A DNA stretch of 64,000 bases, from NCBI RefSeq assembly GCF_001542775.1, contig NZ_CP014145.1, positions 1 to 64,000 on the forward strand, given 5' to 3'. How positions within the stretch are numbered: position 1 is the first letter of the stretch; every line of letters begins with the position of its first letter. Positions 54,160 through 64,000 of this stretch are shown piece by piece. The notes under the pieces are model-generated. The model worked only from the letters and a program-made list of their open reading frames with translations, was not told where the DNA came from and ran no database searches. A program made the position numbers and the translations under genes. This stretch comes from Microterricola viridarii (lineage in GTDB: Bacteria; Actinomycetota; Actinomycetes; Actinomycetales; Microbacteriaceae).

Positions 54160-54633
54160 CTAGTCGAGCTTCTTGCTCATGTTGACCGCGGCGACGCCGT
54201 AGCCGAGTGACTCATAGAGTGCCTGCGCGCCCGTGTTGTAGCCGAAGACGTTCAGCCCGATCGACTGAGCCCCGAGCAGCCGCGCCTCGGCCTCACCGAG
54301 CTGCAGCGCCTCACGGGCGTAGCCGCGGCGCCGGTGCGCCTCGGCGATCTCGACATCCCACACCCACCAGTCCGTCTCGCTGCCGAACTGCGGGCCGATC
54401 CACAGGTAGCCGACTACGGTGCTCTCGGCGTCCGGCAGCACCACGTCGAACACCTGGTGCAGCGGCAGGGGAGCGCCGCTGCCGAAGAACCGCTCGGTCG
54501 ACTCGGCGGCGCGCAGGCCGGCGAGTTCCTCTGATTCGCCCGCCGCGATGCGCGAGAGCCGGTAGTCCTCCTGTGAGGATGTGATCCACTCCGCGAGTCG
54601 CTGCTCCGGCATCGGTTTCAACTGCACGTTCAT
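54160..54633 (-). CDS. GNAT-family acetyltransferase
   Basis: A 157-residue acetyltransferase: WWVWDVEIAEAHRRRGYAREALQLGEAEARLLG is the acetyl-CoA site and LNVFGYNTGAQALYESLGYGV the end. The first 60 residues (EQRLAEWITSSQEDYRLSRI) match the group fused or adjacent to mycothiol-like acetyltransferases only weakly. Acceptor unknown. Confidence 0.85.
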   Translation of the reverse strand: MNVQLKPMPEQRLAEWITSSQEDYRLSRIAAGESEELAGLRAAESTERFFGSGAPLPLHQVFDVVLPDAESTVVGYLWIGPQFGSETDWWVWDVEIAEAHRRRGYAREALQLGEAEARLLGAQSIGLNVFGYNTGAQALYESLGYGVAAVNMSKKLD

Positions 54634-54781
54634 GCCTCGATGATCCCACGCCGGCGCGGGGTGCCGCTGGCTGCCAGTTTCCCGGGTCCACTCGAAAACC
54701 GAATGCCATTCGGGTTATGCTGCGTTGAGTGCAGCGTTGCGCGCCCGATCGACTTCTCGCGAAGTCGCAAGAGAGGACACC

Positions 54782-56599
54782 ATGACAGAGTCGTCTGAGA
54801 CGAAGACCACGGATGCCACGGCATCCGCCCCCATCGACCCGAGCTTCCGCGATGCGAGCCTGCCCATCGACGAGCGGGTGGAGCGCCTGCTCGCGCAGAT
54901 GACGCTGGAGGAGAAGGCCGGCCTGTTCTTCCAGACCATGATCACCATGGGCGAGAACGGCCAGCTGGCGGAGGCCGACCCCGCTTTCGACCTGCCGTCG
55001 ACCGACGAATACGTCAACGGTCTGCAGATGACCCACTTCAACCTGCTCGGGGCCGCGCCGACCGCCGAGGTGATGGCCGAGTGGCACAACCGCCTGCAGG
55101 AGCTCGCGGCGAAGACCCGCCTCGGCATCCCCGTCACGCTCTCCACCGACCCGCGCCACTCCTTCAGCGACAACCCCGGCGCCTCGATGATGGCCGGGCC
55201 GTTCTCCGAGTGGCCGGAGACCCTCGGCCTCGCCGCCATCGGCGACACCGAGCTGGTCGAGCGCTTCGGCGACATCGCCCGCCAGGAGTACGTCGCCGTC
55301 GGCCTGCGCGTCGCGCTGCACCCGCAGATCGACCTCGCCACCGAGCCGCGCTGGTCGCGCCAGGTGAACACCTTCGGTGAGAGCGCCGAGCTGAGCGGCG
55401 CCCTCGGCGCCGCCTACATCCGCGGCTTCCAGGGCGCGGAGATCGGCCCGGAGTCGGTCTCCACCATGACCAAGCACTTCCCGGGCGGCGGCCCGCAGAA
55501 GGACGGCGAGGACCCGCACTTCCCGCATGGCCGCGAGCAGGTCTACCCCGGCGACAACTTCGAGCACCACCTCAAGCCGTTCGAGGACGCCTTCGAGGCC
55601 GGCACCAGCCAGATCATGCCCTACTACGGCATGCCCGTCGGCACCGAGTACGAAGAGGTCGGCTTCGGCTTCAACAAGAGCGTCATCACCGGTCTGCTGC
55701 GCGAGCGCTACAAGTTCGACGGCATCGTCTGCACCGACTGGGGCCTGATCAATGACTCCGAGTTCATGGGCCAGCCGTTCCCGGCCCGTGCCTGGGGCGT
55801 CGAGCACCTCAGCCCGCGCGAGCGCATGGTCAAGGTGCTGGAGGCCGGCGCCGACCAGTTCGGCGGCGAGGACGTGCCGGGCATGCTCGTCGAGATCGTG
55901 CGCTCCGGCGAGGTCAGCGAGGCGCGCATCGACGAGTCCGCCCGTCGCCTGCTGCGCGAGAAGTTCCGTCTCGGCCTGTTCGACGCGCCCCTCGTCGACG
56001 TCGCCCGCGCGGCAAGCATCGTCGGCAACGAGGAGTTCCGCGCCGCCGGCGCTGCGGCCCAGCGTGCGGCCATCACGGTTCTGACCAACACGGTTTCGGA
56101 TGCCGGCACGGCCACGCTCCCGCTGGCCCGCGGCATCCGCGTCTACGTCGAGGGCGTCGACGCCGAGGTCGCGGCGGGCTACGGCACCGTCGTCGCCACG
56201 CCGGCCGAGGCCGACGTCGCGATCGTGCGCCTGCAGGCCCCGTTCACCCCGCGCGACAACCACTTCGAGAACTTCTTCCACCAGGGCTCGCTCGACTTCG
56301 ACGCCGAGACCATCGCCCACGTGCAGGAGCTCGCCGCGGTCGTCCCGACCGTCATCGACGTGTTCCTCGACCGCCCGGCGATCCTCACGCCGATCGTCGG
56401 GGACGTCGCGGCAATCGTCGGCAACTTCGGCGCCAGCAGCGCCGCACTGCTCGACGTGCTGTTCGGCGAGTTCACCCCGCAGGGCAAGCTGCCGATGGAA
56501 CTGCCGAGCAGCATGGCCGCCGTCGAGGCGAACCGCCCCGACGTGCCCTTCGACACGAAGGACCCGCTGTTCCGTTTCGGCCACGGCCTGAGCTACTAG
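54782..56599 (+). CDS. Glycoside hydrolase family 3 protein
   Basis: A 605-residue beta-glycosidase-type enzyme without signal peptide. It has DERVERLLAQMTLEEKAGLFFQ at the start, IPVTLSTDPRHSF, STMTKHFPGGGPQKDGEDPH (the conserved KHF and following His) and nucleophile Asp in FDGIVCTDWGLIND near residue 318. The C-terminal (alpha/beta)6 sandwich contains LPLARGIRVYVEG and ends FRFGHGLSY. It lacks the fibronectin-type third domain of many GH3 beta-glucosidases. Cytoplasmic cleavage of an imported oligosaccharide is likely; specificity is open. Confidence 0.92.
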   Translation: MTESSETKTTDATASAPIDPSFRDASLPIDERVERLLAQMTLEEKAGLFFQTMITMGENGQLAEADPAFDLPSTDEYVNGLQMTHFNLLGAAPTAEVMAEWHNRLQELAAKTRLGIPVTLSTDPRHSFSDNPGASMMAGPFSEWPETLGLAAIGDTELVERFGDIARQEYVAVGLRVALHPQIDLATEPRWSRQVNTFGESAELSGALGAAYIRGFQGAEIGPESVSTMTKHFPGGGPQKDGEDPHFPHGREQVYPGDNFEHHLKPFEDAFEAGTSQIMPYYGMPVGTEYEEVGFGFNKSVITGLLRERYKFDGIVCTDWGLINDSEFMGQPFPARAWGVEHLSPRERMVKVLEAGADQFGGEDVPGMLVEIVRSGEVSEARIDESARRLLREKFRLGLFDAPLVDVARAASIVGNEEFRAAGAAAQRAAITVLTNTVSDAGTATLPLARGIRVYVEGVDAEVAAGYGTVVATPAEADVAIVRLQAPFTPRDNHFENFFHQGSLDFDAETIAHVQELAAVVPTVIDVFLDRPAILTPIVGDVAAIVGNFGASSAALLDVLFGEFTPQGKLPMELPSSMAAVEANRPDVPFDTKDPLFRFGHGLSY

Positions 56600-56630
56600 G
56601 AGTCGCCGCCTGGAAACGGGCGACAAGCGC

Positions 56631-56667
56631 AGAACGGGCCGCACCCCCACAGGGTGCGGCCCGTTCT
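56631..56667. terminator. Bidirectional terminator after the GH3 gene
   Basis: AGAACGGGCCGCACCC (56631-56646), loop CCACA, GGGTGCGGCCCGTTCT (56652-56667): a perfect 16-bp stem between converging genes. Confidence 0.85.
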
Positions 56668-56678
56668 GTCGTGCGGCC

Positions 56679-57293
56679 CTAAGGCTTCAGCACGCGCACT
56701 CGGCTCAACGCGTACGCCGCGTAGCCGAACAGGATCGTCACCGCCGAGATGATCAGGCAGTACACGGCGACGGAGGCGTAGCCGGTGGCCGGGTCGAGGA
56801 AGGGGTAGGGCACCCAGCCATCGCTCGCGCCGCGGATCAACACGACCACGAGCCAGATGACCGGGTAGATGAGCATCACCCAGAGCTTGTCGAAGGGCAG
56901 CTTCTTCCGGTCGCCGAAGAGCGCCCAGTCCAGCACGGCATAGATCGGGATCCAGATGTGCAGGATGTCGTTGGACCACTGAAGGTTGAACGAGTCGTCG
57001 AGGCCCGCATTGACGAGGATCGTGTTGTAGACGATGCCGACGATCGCCATCACGACCGTTGCCAGCGCACGCAGGTAGATGAGCCAGTCGGGCTGGGCGC
57101 GCTTGCTGAAGATGAAGAGCGCCGAAATGGCGAAGGCCATGGCGGCGATGATGTTGCTCTGGTTGGTGAAGTACCCGAAGAAGTTGAGCGGATAGACCGT
57201 CGTCAACGACGCGGTGTGCAGGAACTGGGCGGTGATCGCCACGACGATCGCGATGGCTGCGATCGCCCGGAGGCTGGCAAACAGAATCTTCAC
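56679..57293 (-). CDS. Pr6Pr-family membrane protein
   Basis: A 204-residue protein with six hydrophobic helices. NFFGYFTNQSNIIAAM, IVYNTILVN, LQWSNDILHIWIPIYAVLDWALFGDRKKL and WVPYPFLDP are the pattern of the FAR-17a/Pr6Pr group. No function is established for bacterial members. The GTG start at 57293 is a best guess; an earlier start in the same frame is not supported by similarity. Confidence 0.75.
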   Translation of the reverse strand: MKILFASLRAIAAIAIVVAITAQFLHTASLTTVYPLNFFGYFTNQSNIIAAMAFAISALFIFSKRAQPDWLIYLRALATVVMAIVGIVYNTILVNAGLDDSFNLQWSNDILHIWIPIYAVLDWALFGDRKKLPFDKLWVMLIYPVIWLVVVLIRGASDGWVPYPFLDPATGYASVAVYCLIISAVTILFGYAAYALSRVRVLKP

Positions 57294-57489
57294 GGACTCA
57301 CTCTCTGGCGCGCCGCCGACGCAACACGCACGTTCGAGCTTGAGCGTAGCGAACCGGCGCCTTTGGCAGACGTGCAGCGCGCAGCGCGCGGCCAGATCAG
57401 TGTGGGAATCGGCCCTGTCGCCACACGGCACGTCAGCACTACGCTGAGCGCAGCGGGACGCTCGTCCACACCGGTCGAAGGAGCAGCTC

Positions 57490-57897
57490 ATGAACAGCGC
57501 AGCCGTGAATCGTCGTCCGGGCGGGGTCACACTCGTCGCGGTGCTGGTGTGGATCTCGGGAGCATTCGACGTCGTTGGCGGGGTGCTTCTGCTCTTCATG
57601 CAGAATGACGCCGGGCTGCAGGATTCCTTCAGCGGGAAGACGGGCCTGGTCACGACGGCGGTCGTGGACATCGTGCTCGGAATCATCGTGGTCGTCGTTG
57701 CGAACGGGCTGCTGCGGGGTCGGAACGGCGCACGCCTGATCATCACGGTGGTGGAGGTGTTCTCCATCACGGCGGGCATCTTCACGTCCATCGCGGCACC
57801 CACGCTGCTCTCCACCGAGCTCCTCGGGGTGCTGCTCTCGGTGGTCGTGCTGGCGCTGCTCTGGTCGCGATCCGCGAGCGCGTACTTCCTGCCCTAG
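57490..57897 (+). CDS. Small four-helix membrane protein
   Basis: A 135-residue protein with four hydrophobic helices (GGVTLVAVLVWISGAFDVVGGVLLL; GLVTTAVVDIVLGIIVVVVA; ARLIITVVEVFSITAGIF; LLGVLLSVVVLALLW). Resembles unnamed actinobacterial membrane proteins. The ATG follows GAAGGAG. A single-gene unit divergent from the Pr6Pr gene. Confidence 0.7.
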   Translation: MNSAAVNRRPGGVTLVAVLVWISGAFDVVGGVLLLFMQNDAGLQDSFSGKTGLVTTAVVDIVLGIIVVVVANGLLRGRNGARLIITVVEVFSITAGIFTSIAAPTLLSTELLGVLLSVVVLALLWSRSASAYFLP

Positions 57898-58091
57898 CCG
57901 GCCTGCCGGAGCCCGACGCGCGCTTGTGGACACCCTCCGGGTCTGACCCCCGTTGATTGTGGGATTCACACAGCGCCCCGGCATCCTCTCGGCGCCATCT
58001 TTGTAGCACCCGGCCGCATCATTGGCCTCTGCAAGCCACGGCTCCTAGCGTGGGATCAGATTCGTTCCGACGCGAAGAATGAGGACCAACG

Positions 58092-60290
58092 ATGGTTGAC
58101 ACAGCTCGCAGCACCGCCCACGTACAGGACGCCCCCGCAGAGGATGCCGCTGCCCCGGCGCCCGCGGCCGTGCCGGACACCGCGCCGGTCCAGATCACCG
58201 GCACCCCCGGCGCCCCGCGGGTCGACGTCGCCAAGCTCAGCCGTCAGATGCTCGGTAGCTGGCCGGAGGACCGCCTCGCCTCGCGCGAGCTGGCCGGCCG
58301 CCCGGAGATGCAGCGCATCGAGGGCCAGACCATGGAGGAGCACCGGGAGCGCGTGCTCGGCCAGCTCAAGCTGCTGGTCGAGAACGGTCAGGTACACCGC
58401 GGGTTCCCCAAGGCGCAGGGCGGTCGCGACGACCACGGTGGCAACATCGCCGGCTTCGAAGAGCTCGTTCTGGCCGACCCGAGCCTGCAGATCAAGTCCG
58501 GGGTTCAGTGGGGCCTGTTCGCGTCGGCGATCCTGCACCTGGGGACCCAGTACCACCACGAGACCTTCCTGCCCGACGCCATGAGCCTGGCCGTGCCGGG
58601 CGCCTACGCCATGACCGAGATCGGTCACGGCTCCGACGTGGCCAGCGTCGCCACCACGGCCACGTATGACGAGGCGACGCAGGAGTTCGTCATCAACACG
58701 CCTTTCCGTGCCGCCTGGAAGGAGTTCCTCGGCAACGCGGCCCTGCACGGCACCGCCGCCACCGTGTTCGCCCAGCTCATCACGAAGGGCGTCAACCACG
58801 GTGTGCACGCCTTCTACACGCCGATCCGCGGCGAGGACGGCGAGTTCCTCCCGGGCGTCGGCGGTGAGGATGACGGCCTCAAGGGCGGCTTGAACGGCAT
58901 CGACAACGGCCGGCTGCACTTCACGAACGTGCGTGTGCCCCGCGTCAACCTGCTCAACCGCTACGGCGACGTCGCCGAGGACGGCACGTACACGAGCCCG
59001 ATCGCGAGCCCGGGGCGCCGCTTCTTCACGATGCTCTCCACGCTCGTGCAGGGGCGTGTCTCGCTCGACGGGGCGGCCGCCACCGCATCCGCAATGGGGC
59101 TGGCCATCGCCATCAAATACGGGGCAGAGCGCCGCCAGTTCACCGCGGGCAGCGACACCGACGAAGAGGTGATCCTCGACTACCAGCGGCACCAGCGCCG
59201 ACTGTTGCCGCGCCTGGCCACGACCTACGCCGCGCTGTTCGCGCACGACGAGTTCCTGGTGAAGTTCGATGCCGTGTTCAGCGGCAAGGCCGACAGCGAT
59301 GCGGACCGCGAAGACCTCGAGACTCTGGCCGCCGCACTCAAGCCGTTGAGCACCTGGCACGCGCTGGACACGCTGCAGGAGGCCCGCGAGGCCTGCGGCG
59401 GCGCCGGCTTCATGGCCAGCAACCGACTCGTCGGGCTGCGCCAAGACCTCGACGTCTACGTCACGTTCGAGGGTGACAACAACGTGCTGCTGCAGTTGGT
59501 GGCCAAGCGCCTGCTGACCGACTACTCCAAGAAGTTCGCCAAGGCGCCAGCCGCCACGGTCGCCCGCCTCGTCGCCAGCCAGGCCGCGGACCGGGCCTAC
59601 CACGGCAGCGGCCTGCGCAGCCTGGCCCAGACCGTCGCCGACTTCGGCTCGACAGCCCGCTCTGTCGACCACCTGCGCGACGCAAACGCGCAGCGGGAGT
59701 TCCTCACCGACCGCGTCGAGACCATGATCGCCGGTGTCGCGGGAGTGCTGCGCGAGGCCAAAGGCATGAGCAAGGCGGATGCCGCCGAGCTGTTCAACTC
59801 GCAGCAAAACGAGCTGATCGAGGCGGCCCGCGCCCACGGCGAGTTGCTGCAGTGGGAGGCATTCACCCGCGCACTCGACACGTGGAACGCCACCACCGAC
59901 CCGGGCACAACCCAGGTGCTCACCTGGCTGCGCGACCTGTTCGGCCTCGGACTGATCGAGAAGCACGCCGCCTGGTACCTGATCAACGGGCGCCTCTCGC
60001 CGCAGCGCGCGCAGTCCGTCAGCGCGTACATCGACCGTCTGCTCGGCCGACTGCGCCCGCACGCCGTCGACCTCGTCGACGCCTTCGGTTACGGCCCGGA
60101 GCACCTGCGCGCCACGATCGCCACCGGCATCGAGCAGGAGCGCCAGGAGGAGGCGCGCGCCTACTACGCCGAACAGCGGGCATCCGGAACGGCGCCGCTG
60201 GACGAGAAGGTGCTCGCCAAGGCGGCCGCGAAGGCCGCCAAGGCCGCGGCCAAGGTCGACGCCAAGCCCGCCGCCCAAGCAAAACGGTAG
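58092..60290 (+). CDS. Acyl-CoA oxidase / acyl-CoA dehydrogenase family protein
   Basis: A 732-residue flavoprotein of acyl-CoA oxidase size, doing the first oxidation of fatty-acid beta-oxidation. A disordered Ala/Pro N-terminus (1-50) is followed by SLQIKSGVQWGLFASAILHLG, the FAD motif YAMTEIGHGSDVASVATTATYD, FTMLSTLVQGRVSLDGAA, YGAERRQF, ACGGAGFMASNRL and the catalytic Glu in YVTFEGDNNVLLQLVAK (about 460). The C-terminal end is an Ala/Lys tail (KAAAKAAKAAAKVDAKPA). Ten bases separate it from the next gene, so the two are probably one operon. Confidence 0.92.
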   Translation: MVDTARSTAHVQDAPAEDAAAPAPAAVPDTAPVQITGTPGAPRVDVAKLSRQMLGSWPEDRLASRELAGRPEMQRIEGQTMEEHRERVLGQLKLLVENGQVHRGFPKAQGGRDDHGGNIAGFEELVLADPSLQIKSGVQWGLFASAILHLGTQYHHETFLPDAMSLAVPGAYAMTEIGHGSDVASVATTATYDEATQEFVINTPFRAAWKEFLGNAALHGTAATVFAQLITKGVNHGVHAFYTPIRGEDGEFLPGVGGEDDGLKGGLNGIDNGRLHFTNVRVPRVNLLNRYGDVAEDGTYTSPIASPGRRFFTMLSTLVQGRVSLDGAAATASAMGLAIAIKYGAERRQFTAGSDTDEEVILDYQRHQRRLLPRLATTYAALFAHDEFLVKFDAVFSGKADSDADREDLETLAAALKPLSTWHALDTLQEAREACGGAGFMASNRLVGLRQDLDVYVTFEGDNNVLLQLVAKRLLTDYSKKFAKAPAATVARLVASQAADRAYHGSGLRSLAQTVADFGSTARSVDHLRDANAQREFLTDRVETMIAGVAGVLREAKGMSKADAAELFNSQQNELIEAARAHGELLQWEAFTRALDTWNATTDPGTTQVLTWLRDLFGLGLIEKHAAWYLINGRLSPQRAQSVSAYIDRLLGRLRPHAVDLVDAFGYGPEHLRATIATGIEQERQEEARAYYAEQRASGTAPLDEKVLAKAAAKAAKAAAKVDAKPAAQAKR

Positions 60291-60299
60291 ACAACCGCC

Positions 60300-61334
60300 A
60301 TGCGATTCGGGTACAACATCGGCTACTGGCGGCAGGGGCCGCCGGCCGGCGCCCTCGAGGCCGTGCGCGAGGCCGAACGGCTCGGCTTCGACTCCGTCTG
60401 GACCAGTGAGGCCTACGGCTCCGACGCGCTGACGCCGCTGGCCTGGTGGGGGTCGCAGACGGAGCGGTTGAAGCTCGGCACCGCCATCATGCAGATGTCG
60501 GCGCGCGCGGCCACGGCCACGGCGATGGCCGCCATCACCCTGGACCACCTGAGCGACGGCCGCTTCATCCTCGGCCTCGGCGCCTCCGGGCCGCAGGTGG
60601 TCGAGGGCTGGTACGGGCAGCCGTACCCGAAGCCGCTGGCGCGCACCCGGGAGTATGTCGACATCGTGCGCCAGGTGCTGGCCCGCGAGGCGCCGGTCAC
60701 CAGCGACGGCCCGTTCTACCCGCTGCCCTACCCGGGCAACGACGGCGCGGGGCTCGGCAAGCCGCTGGTCTCAACGGTGCACCCGCTGCGTCGCGACCTG
60801 CCGATCTTCCTCGCCGCAGAGGGGCCGAAGAACGTGGCACTCGCCGCCGAGATCGCCGACGGCTGGCTGCCGTTCCTGTTCTCGCCGCAGCAGAGCGCAG
60901 AGGCGGCGGCCCAACTGGCCGCAGGTTTCGCGCTCCGCTCGAGCGAGCGCTCGCCGGCATTCGCCTTCGAGGTGGCCGTCACCGTGCCGGTCGTGCTGAA
61001 CGACGACGTCGAGAAGGCGGCGGATGCCGTGCGCCCGATGATCGCGCTGTACGTCGGCGGCATGGGCGCCAAGGGCGCGAACTTCCACCGCGACGTCGTC
61101 GCCCGGATGGGTTACGAGGCCGAGTGCGACACCATTCAGGAGTTGTTCTTGGCCGGGCGCAAGGAGGAGGCCATCGCCGCCGTACCGACCCGGCTGGTCG
61201 AGGAGATCGCGCTGGTCGGCCCTGCCGCGAAGATCCGTGACGAGCTGGCCCGGTGGGAGGAGTCGGTCGTCACCACGATCCTCGTTCAGGGCGATGTGCG
61301 CACAGTGCGCGGCGTGGCCGAGCTGCTCGGCTAG
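60300..61334 (+). CDS. LLM-class F420-dependent oxidoreductase
   Basis: A 344-residue luciferase-like enzyme of the actinobacterial F420 group: MRFGYNIGYWRQGPPAGALE, ERLGFDSVWTSEAYGSDALTPLAWW, LGTAIMQMSARAATATAMAA, ILGLGASGPQVVEGWYGQPY, IFLAAEGPKNVALAAEIADGWLP. The closest pattern is the Rv3520c-like group. Being coupled to an acyl-CoA oxidase gene suggests a role in lipid or sterol-like catabolism, but this is inference. Confidence 0.87.
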   Translation: MRFGYNIGYWRQGPPAGALEAVREAERLGFDSVWTSEAYGSDALTPLAWWGSQTERLKLGTAIMQMSARAATATAMAAITLDHLSDGRFILGLGASGPQVVEGWYGQPYPKPLARTREYVDIVRQVLAREAPVTSDGPFYPLPYPGNDGAGLGKPLVSTVHPLRRDLPIFLAAEGPKNVALAAEIADGWLPFLFSPQQSAEAAAQLAAGFALRSSERSPAFAFEVAVTVPVVLNDDVEKAADAVRPMIALYVGGMGAKGANFHRDVVARMGYEAECDTIQELFLAGRKEEAIAAVPTRLVEEIALVGPAAKIRDELARWEESVVTTILVQGDVRTVRGVAELLG

Positions 61335-61383
61335 GGCGCCCTCCGCGCCCCGTGGCGCACATCCCCGTTGGCTCAAGTTTCCC

Positions 61384-61475
61384 GTTGGCTCGAGGGAGCG
61401 CCAGCGACCGAAGCCAACACCCGCAGGCCCCGCGGGTCTCCCGTTGGCTCGAGGGAGCTTGCGACCGAAGCCAAC
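61384..61475. repeat. Two copies of the GTTGGCT/AGCCAAC element
   Basis: A 35-bp copy (61384-61418) and a 33-bp copy (61443-61475), same orientation, each followed by CCGCAGGCCCCGCGG; a broken GTTGGCTCAAG precedes them. The long variant has GCGCCAGCGACC where the short has GCTTGCGACC. They occupy the 188-bp gap between the converging LLM and HhH-GPD genes. Confidence 0.75.
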
Positions 61476-61522
61476 ATCCGCAGGCCCCGCGGCGTCGCAC
61501 TCGGCGCCGCAGCGCCCGCGCA

Positions 61523-62101
61523 CTACGCCTTCTTGGCCGCCGCCTTCGCCGCCTTCTTCGCCTCGCGCACCTTGGCGAGCGTTTCGGCATCCGTGATGTC
61601 GGCGACCGAATGGCAGGAGCCCTCCTCGCCGTACGGACCGGCCGCCTCCCGCCACCCCGGGGCTTTCAGCCCGCGCTGCTTGCCGAGCAGCGCCAGGAAG
61701 ATGCGGGCCTTCTGCTCGCCGAAGCCGGGCAGCTGCCGCAGCCGCTTCAACACCTCCGCGCCGCTCGGGGCGCTGCCGTCGGCCGTCGGTGCCGTCCAGA
61801 TGGCCTCGGCATCGCCGCCCCAGTCCCGTTCGATGATGCCGCAGAGCTCCTGCATCCTGGCCGCCATCGAGCCGGGGAAGCGGTGCACGGCAGGGGTCTG
61901 CCGGCAGATCTCGACGAATGCCGCCGGCTCGTAGTGCGCGATCGTCGCGGCATCCAGTGTGCCCAGGCGCTGCCGCAGCTTCTCTGGCCCGGCGAACGCT
62001 GTCTCCATGGTCACCTGCTGGTCGAGCTGCATACCGAGCAGCAGCGCGAGCGGGCTGGAATCCAGCAACTCATCGCTCGCCGCATCCCCTGTCAGAAACA
62101 T
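61523..62101 (-). CDS. HhH-GPD-type DNA glycosylase-like protein
   Basis: A 192-residue protein: PLALLLGMQLDQQVTMETAFAGPEKL at the start and VLKRLRQLPGFGEQKARIFLALLGKQRG, a helix-hairpin-helix, in the middle. The Asp expected after the hairpin in glycosylases is not obvious (SCHSVADITD is the best candidate). The C-terminus is Lys/Ala-rich (VREAKKAAKAAAKKA), probably for DNA contact. It is known in actinobacteria as a Fe-S-free HhH-GPD protein of unsettled activity. Confidence 0.8.
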   Translation of the reverse strand: MFLTGDAASDELLDSSPLALLLGMQLDQQVTMETAFAGPEKLRQRLGTLDAATIAHYEPAAFVEICRQTPAVHRFPGSMAARMQELCGIIERDWGGDAEAIWTAPTADGSAPSGAEVLKRLRQLPGFGEQKARIFLALLGKQRGLKAPGWREAAGPYGEEGSCHSVADITDAETLAKVREAKKAAKAAAKKA

Positions 62102-62112
62102 GGCCCCGCCTT

Positions 62113-63961
<1,849 letters not shown>

Positions 63962-63973
63962 TGTCCTGCCCCC

Positions 63974-64000
63974 CTACTTCACGATCGCCGAGAGCTCGAA
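63974..64000 (-). CDS. C-terminal end of an upstream gene (partial)
   Basis: Only the last eight codons (FELSAIVK) and a TAG stop at 63974-63976 are in the window. The GGGGGGCAGGA right after the stop is the ribosome site for the CDP-alcohol phosphatidyltransferase gene, so the two genes are likely an operon. Product unknown. Confidence 0.5.
   Translation of the reverse strand, partial: FELSAIVK

Overview
The window is a 64 kb piece of a high-GC actinobacterial chromosome, most likely from the family Microbacteriaceae (order Micrococcales). The reasons are very high GC with many GTG starts, short intergenic gaps, and actinobacterial families such as DipZ, MPT70/83-type fasciclin lipoprotein, mycoredoxin-like protein, acyl-CoA oxidase and LLM-type flavin oxidoreductases. 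Dispersed palindromic repeats built on GGTCGAGTAG...CTACTCGACC and GGTTGAGCTTGTCGAAACC point the same way; I know these as common in that family. I see no rRNA, tRNA, CRISPR array, prophage or insertion sequence, so this is mostly core and metabolic chromosome.

Layout. 1-1763: hutH (histidine ammonia-lyase) and dedA, both broken by many small indels, hutH also by a repeat. 1824-5473: a membrane acyltransferase, a NarL-type response regulator and its histidine kinase, with CTACNNNNGTAG palindromes in front of the kinase and the acyltransferase. 5508-10543: an ABM-domain protein, a MarR regulator divergent from an MFS exporter and aldo-keto reductase, an esterase and a GNAT. 10939-14760: a DEAD-box helicase with a very long Asn/Asp/Arg repeat N-terminus, a collagen-like membrane protein and a hexapeptide-repeat protein.

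14835-26846 is the most notable region: a GntR-controlled locus with a complete RbsA/LsrA-type sugar ABC importer (binding lipoprotein, ATPase, two permeases), an LsrF-type aldolase/thiolase, a GlpD/EryB-type FAD dehydrogenase, a LyxK/EryA-type FGGY kinase, a RhaD/E-type class II aldolase-SDR fusion and a small ABM protein (LsrG or YgiN-like). Together they look like import, phosphorylation, oxidation and aldol or thiolytic cleavage of an unknown polyol or deoxy-sugar. A strong promoter (TTGACA-17-TATATT) with a near-perfect palindrome just downstream explains how GntR could control it.

26891-41392: SbcCD nuclease, LLM oxidoreductase, an FKBP lipoprotein, a frameshifted mycoredoxin gene, several small membrane or VOC proteins, an AEC transporter, an ArsR-SRPBCC-VOC operon with a clear operator, an HI0607-type shikimate dehydrogenase-like enzyme, an endonuclease-like protein gene flanked by two almost identical 54-bp palindromes, and an EamA permease. 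41627-50558: a giant secreted nuclease-nucleotidase, a copper trio (membrane protein, YcnI, CopC), a fasciclin lipoprotein divergent from dipZ. 50591-53585: RecQ between two repeat fields (an exact-period 31-bp tandem array and three 99-bp palindromic elements). 53635-64000: two GNATs, a GH3 enzyme, small membrane proteins, acyl-CoA oxidase, another LLM enzyme, an HhH-GPD protein, malate dehydrogenase and a CDP-alcohol phosphatidyltransferase.

A caution for users: three otherwise intact genes (kinase near 4170, aldolase-SDR near 25520, mycoredoxin near 33706) each lack exactly one base in a C-run. Together with the indel cluster at 0.5-1.7 kb this suggests sequencing error as much as biology.
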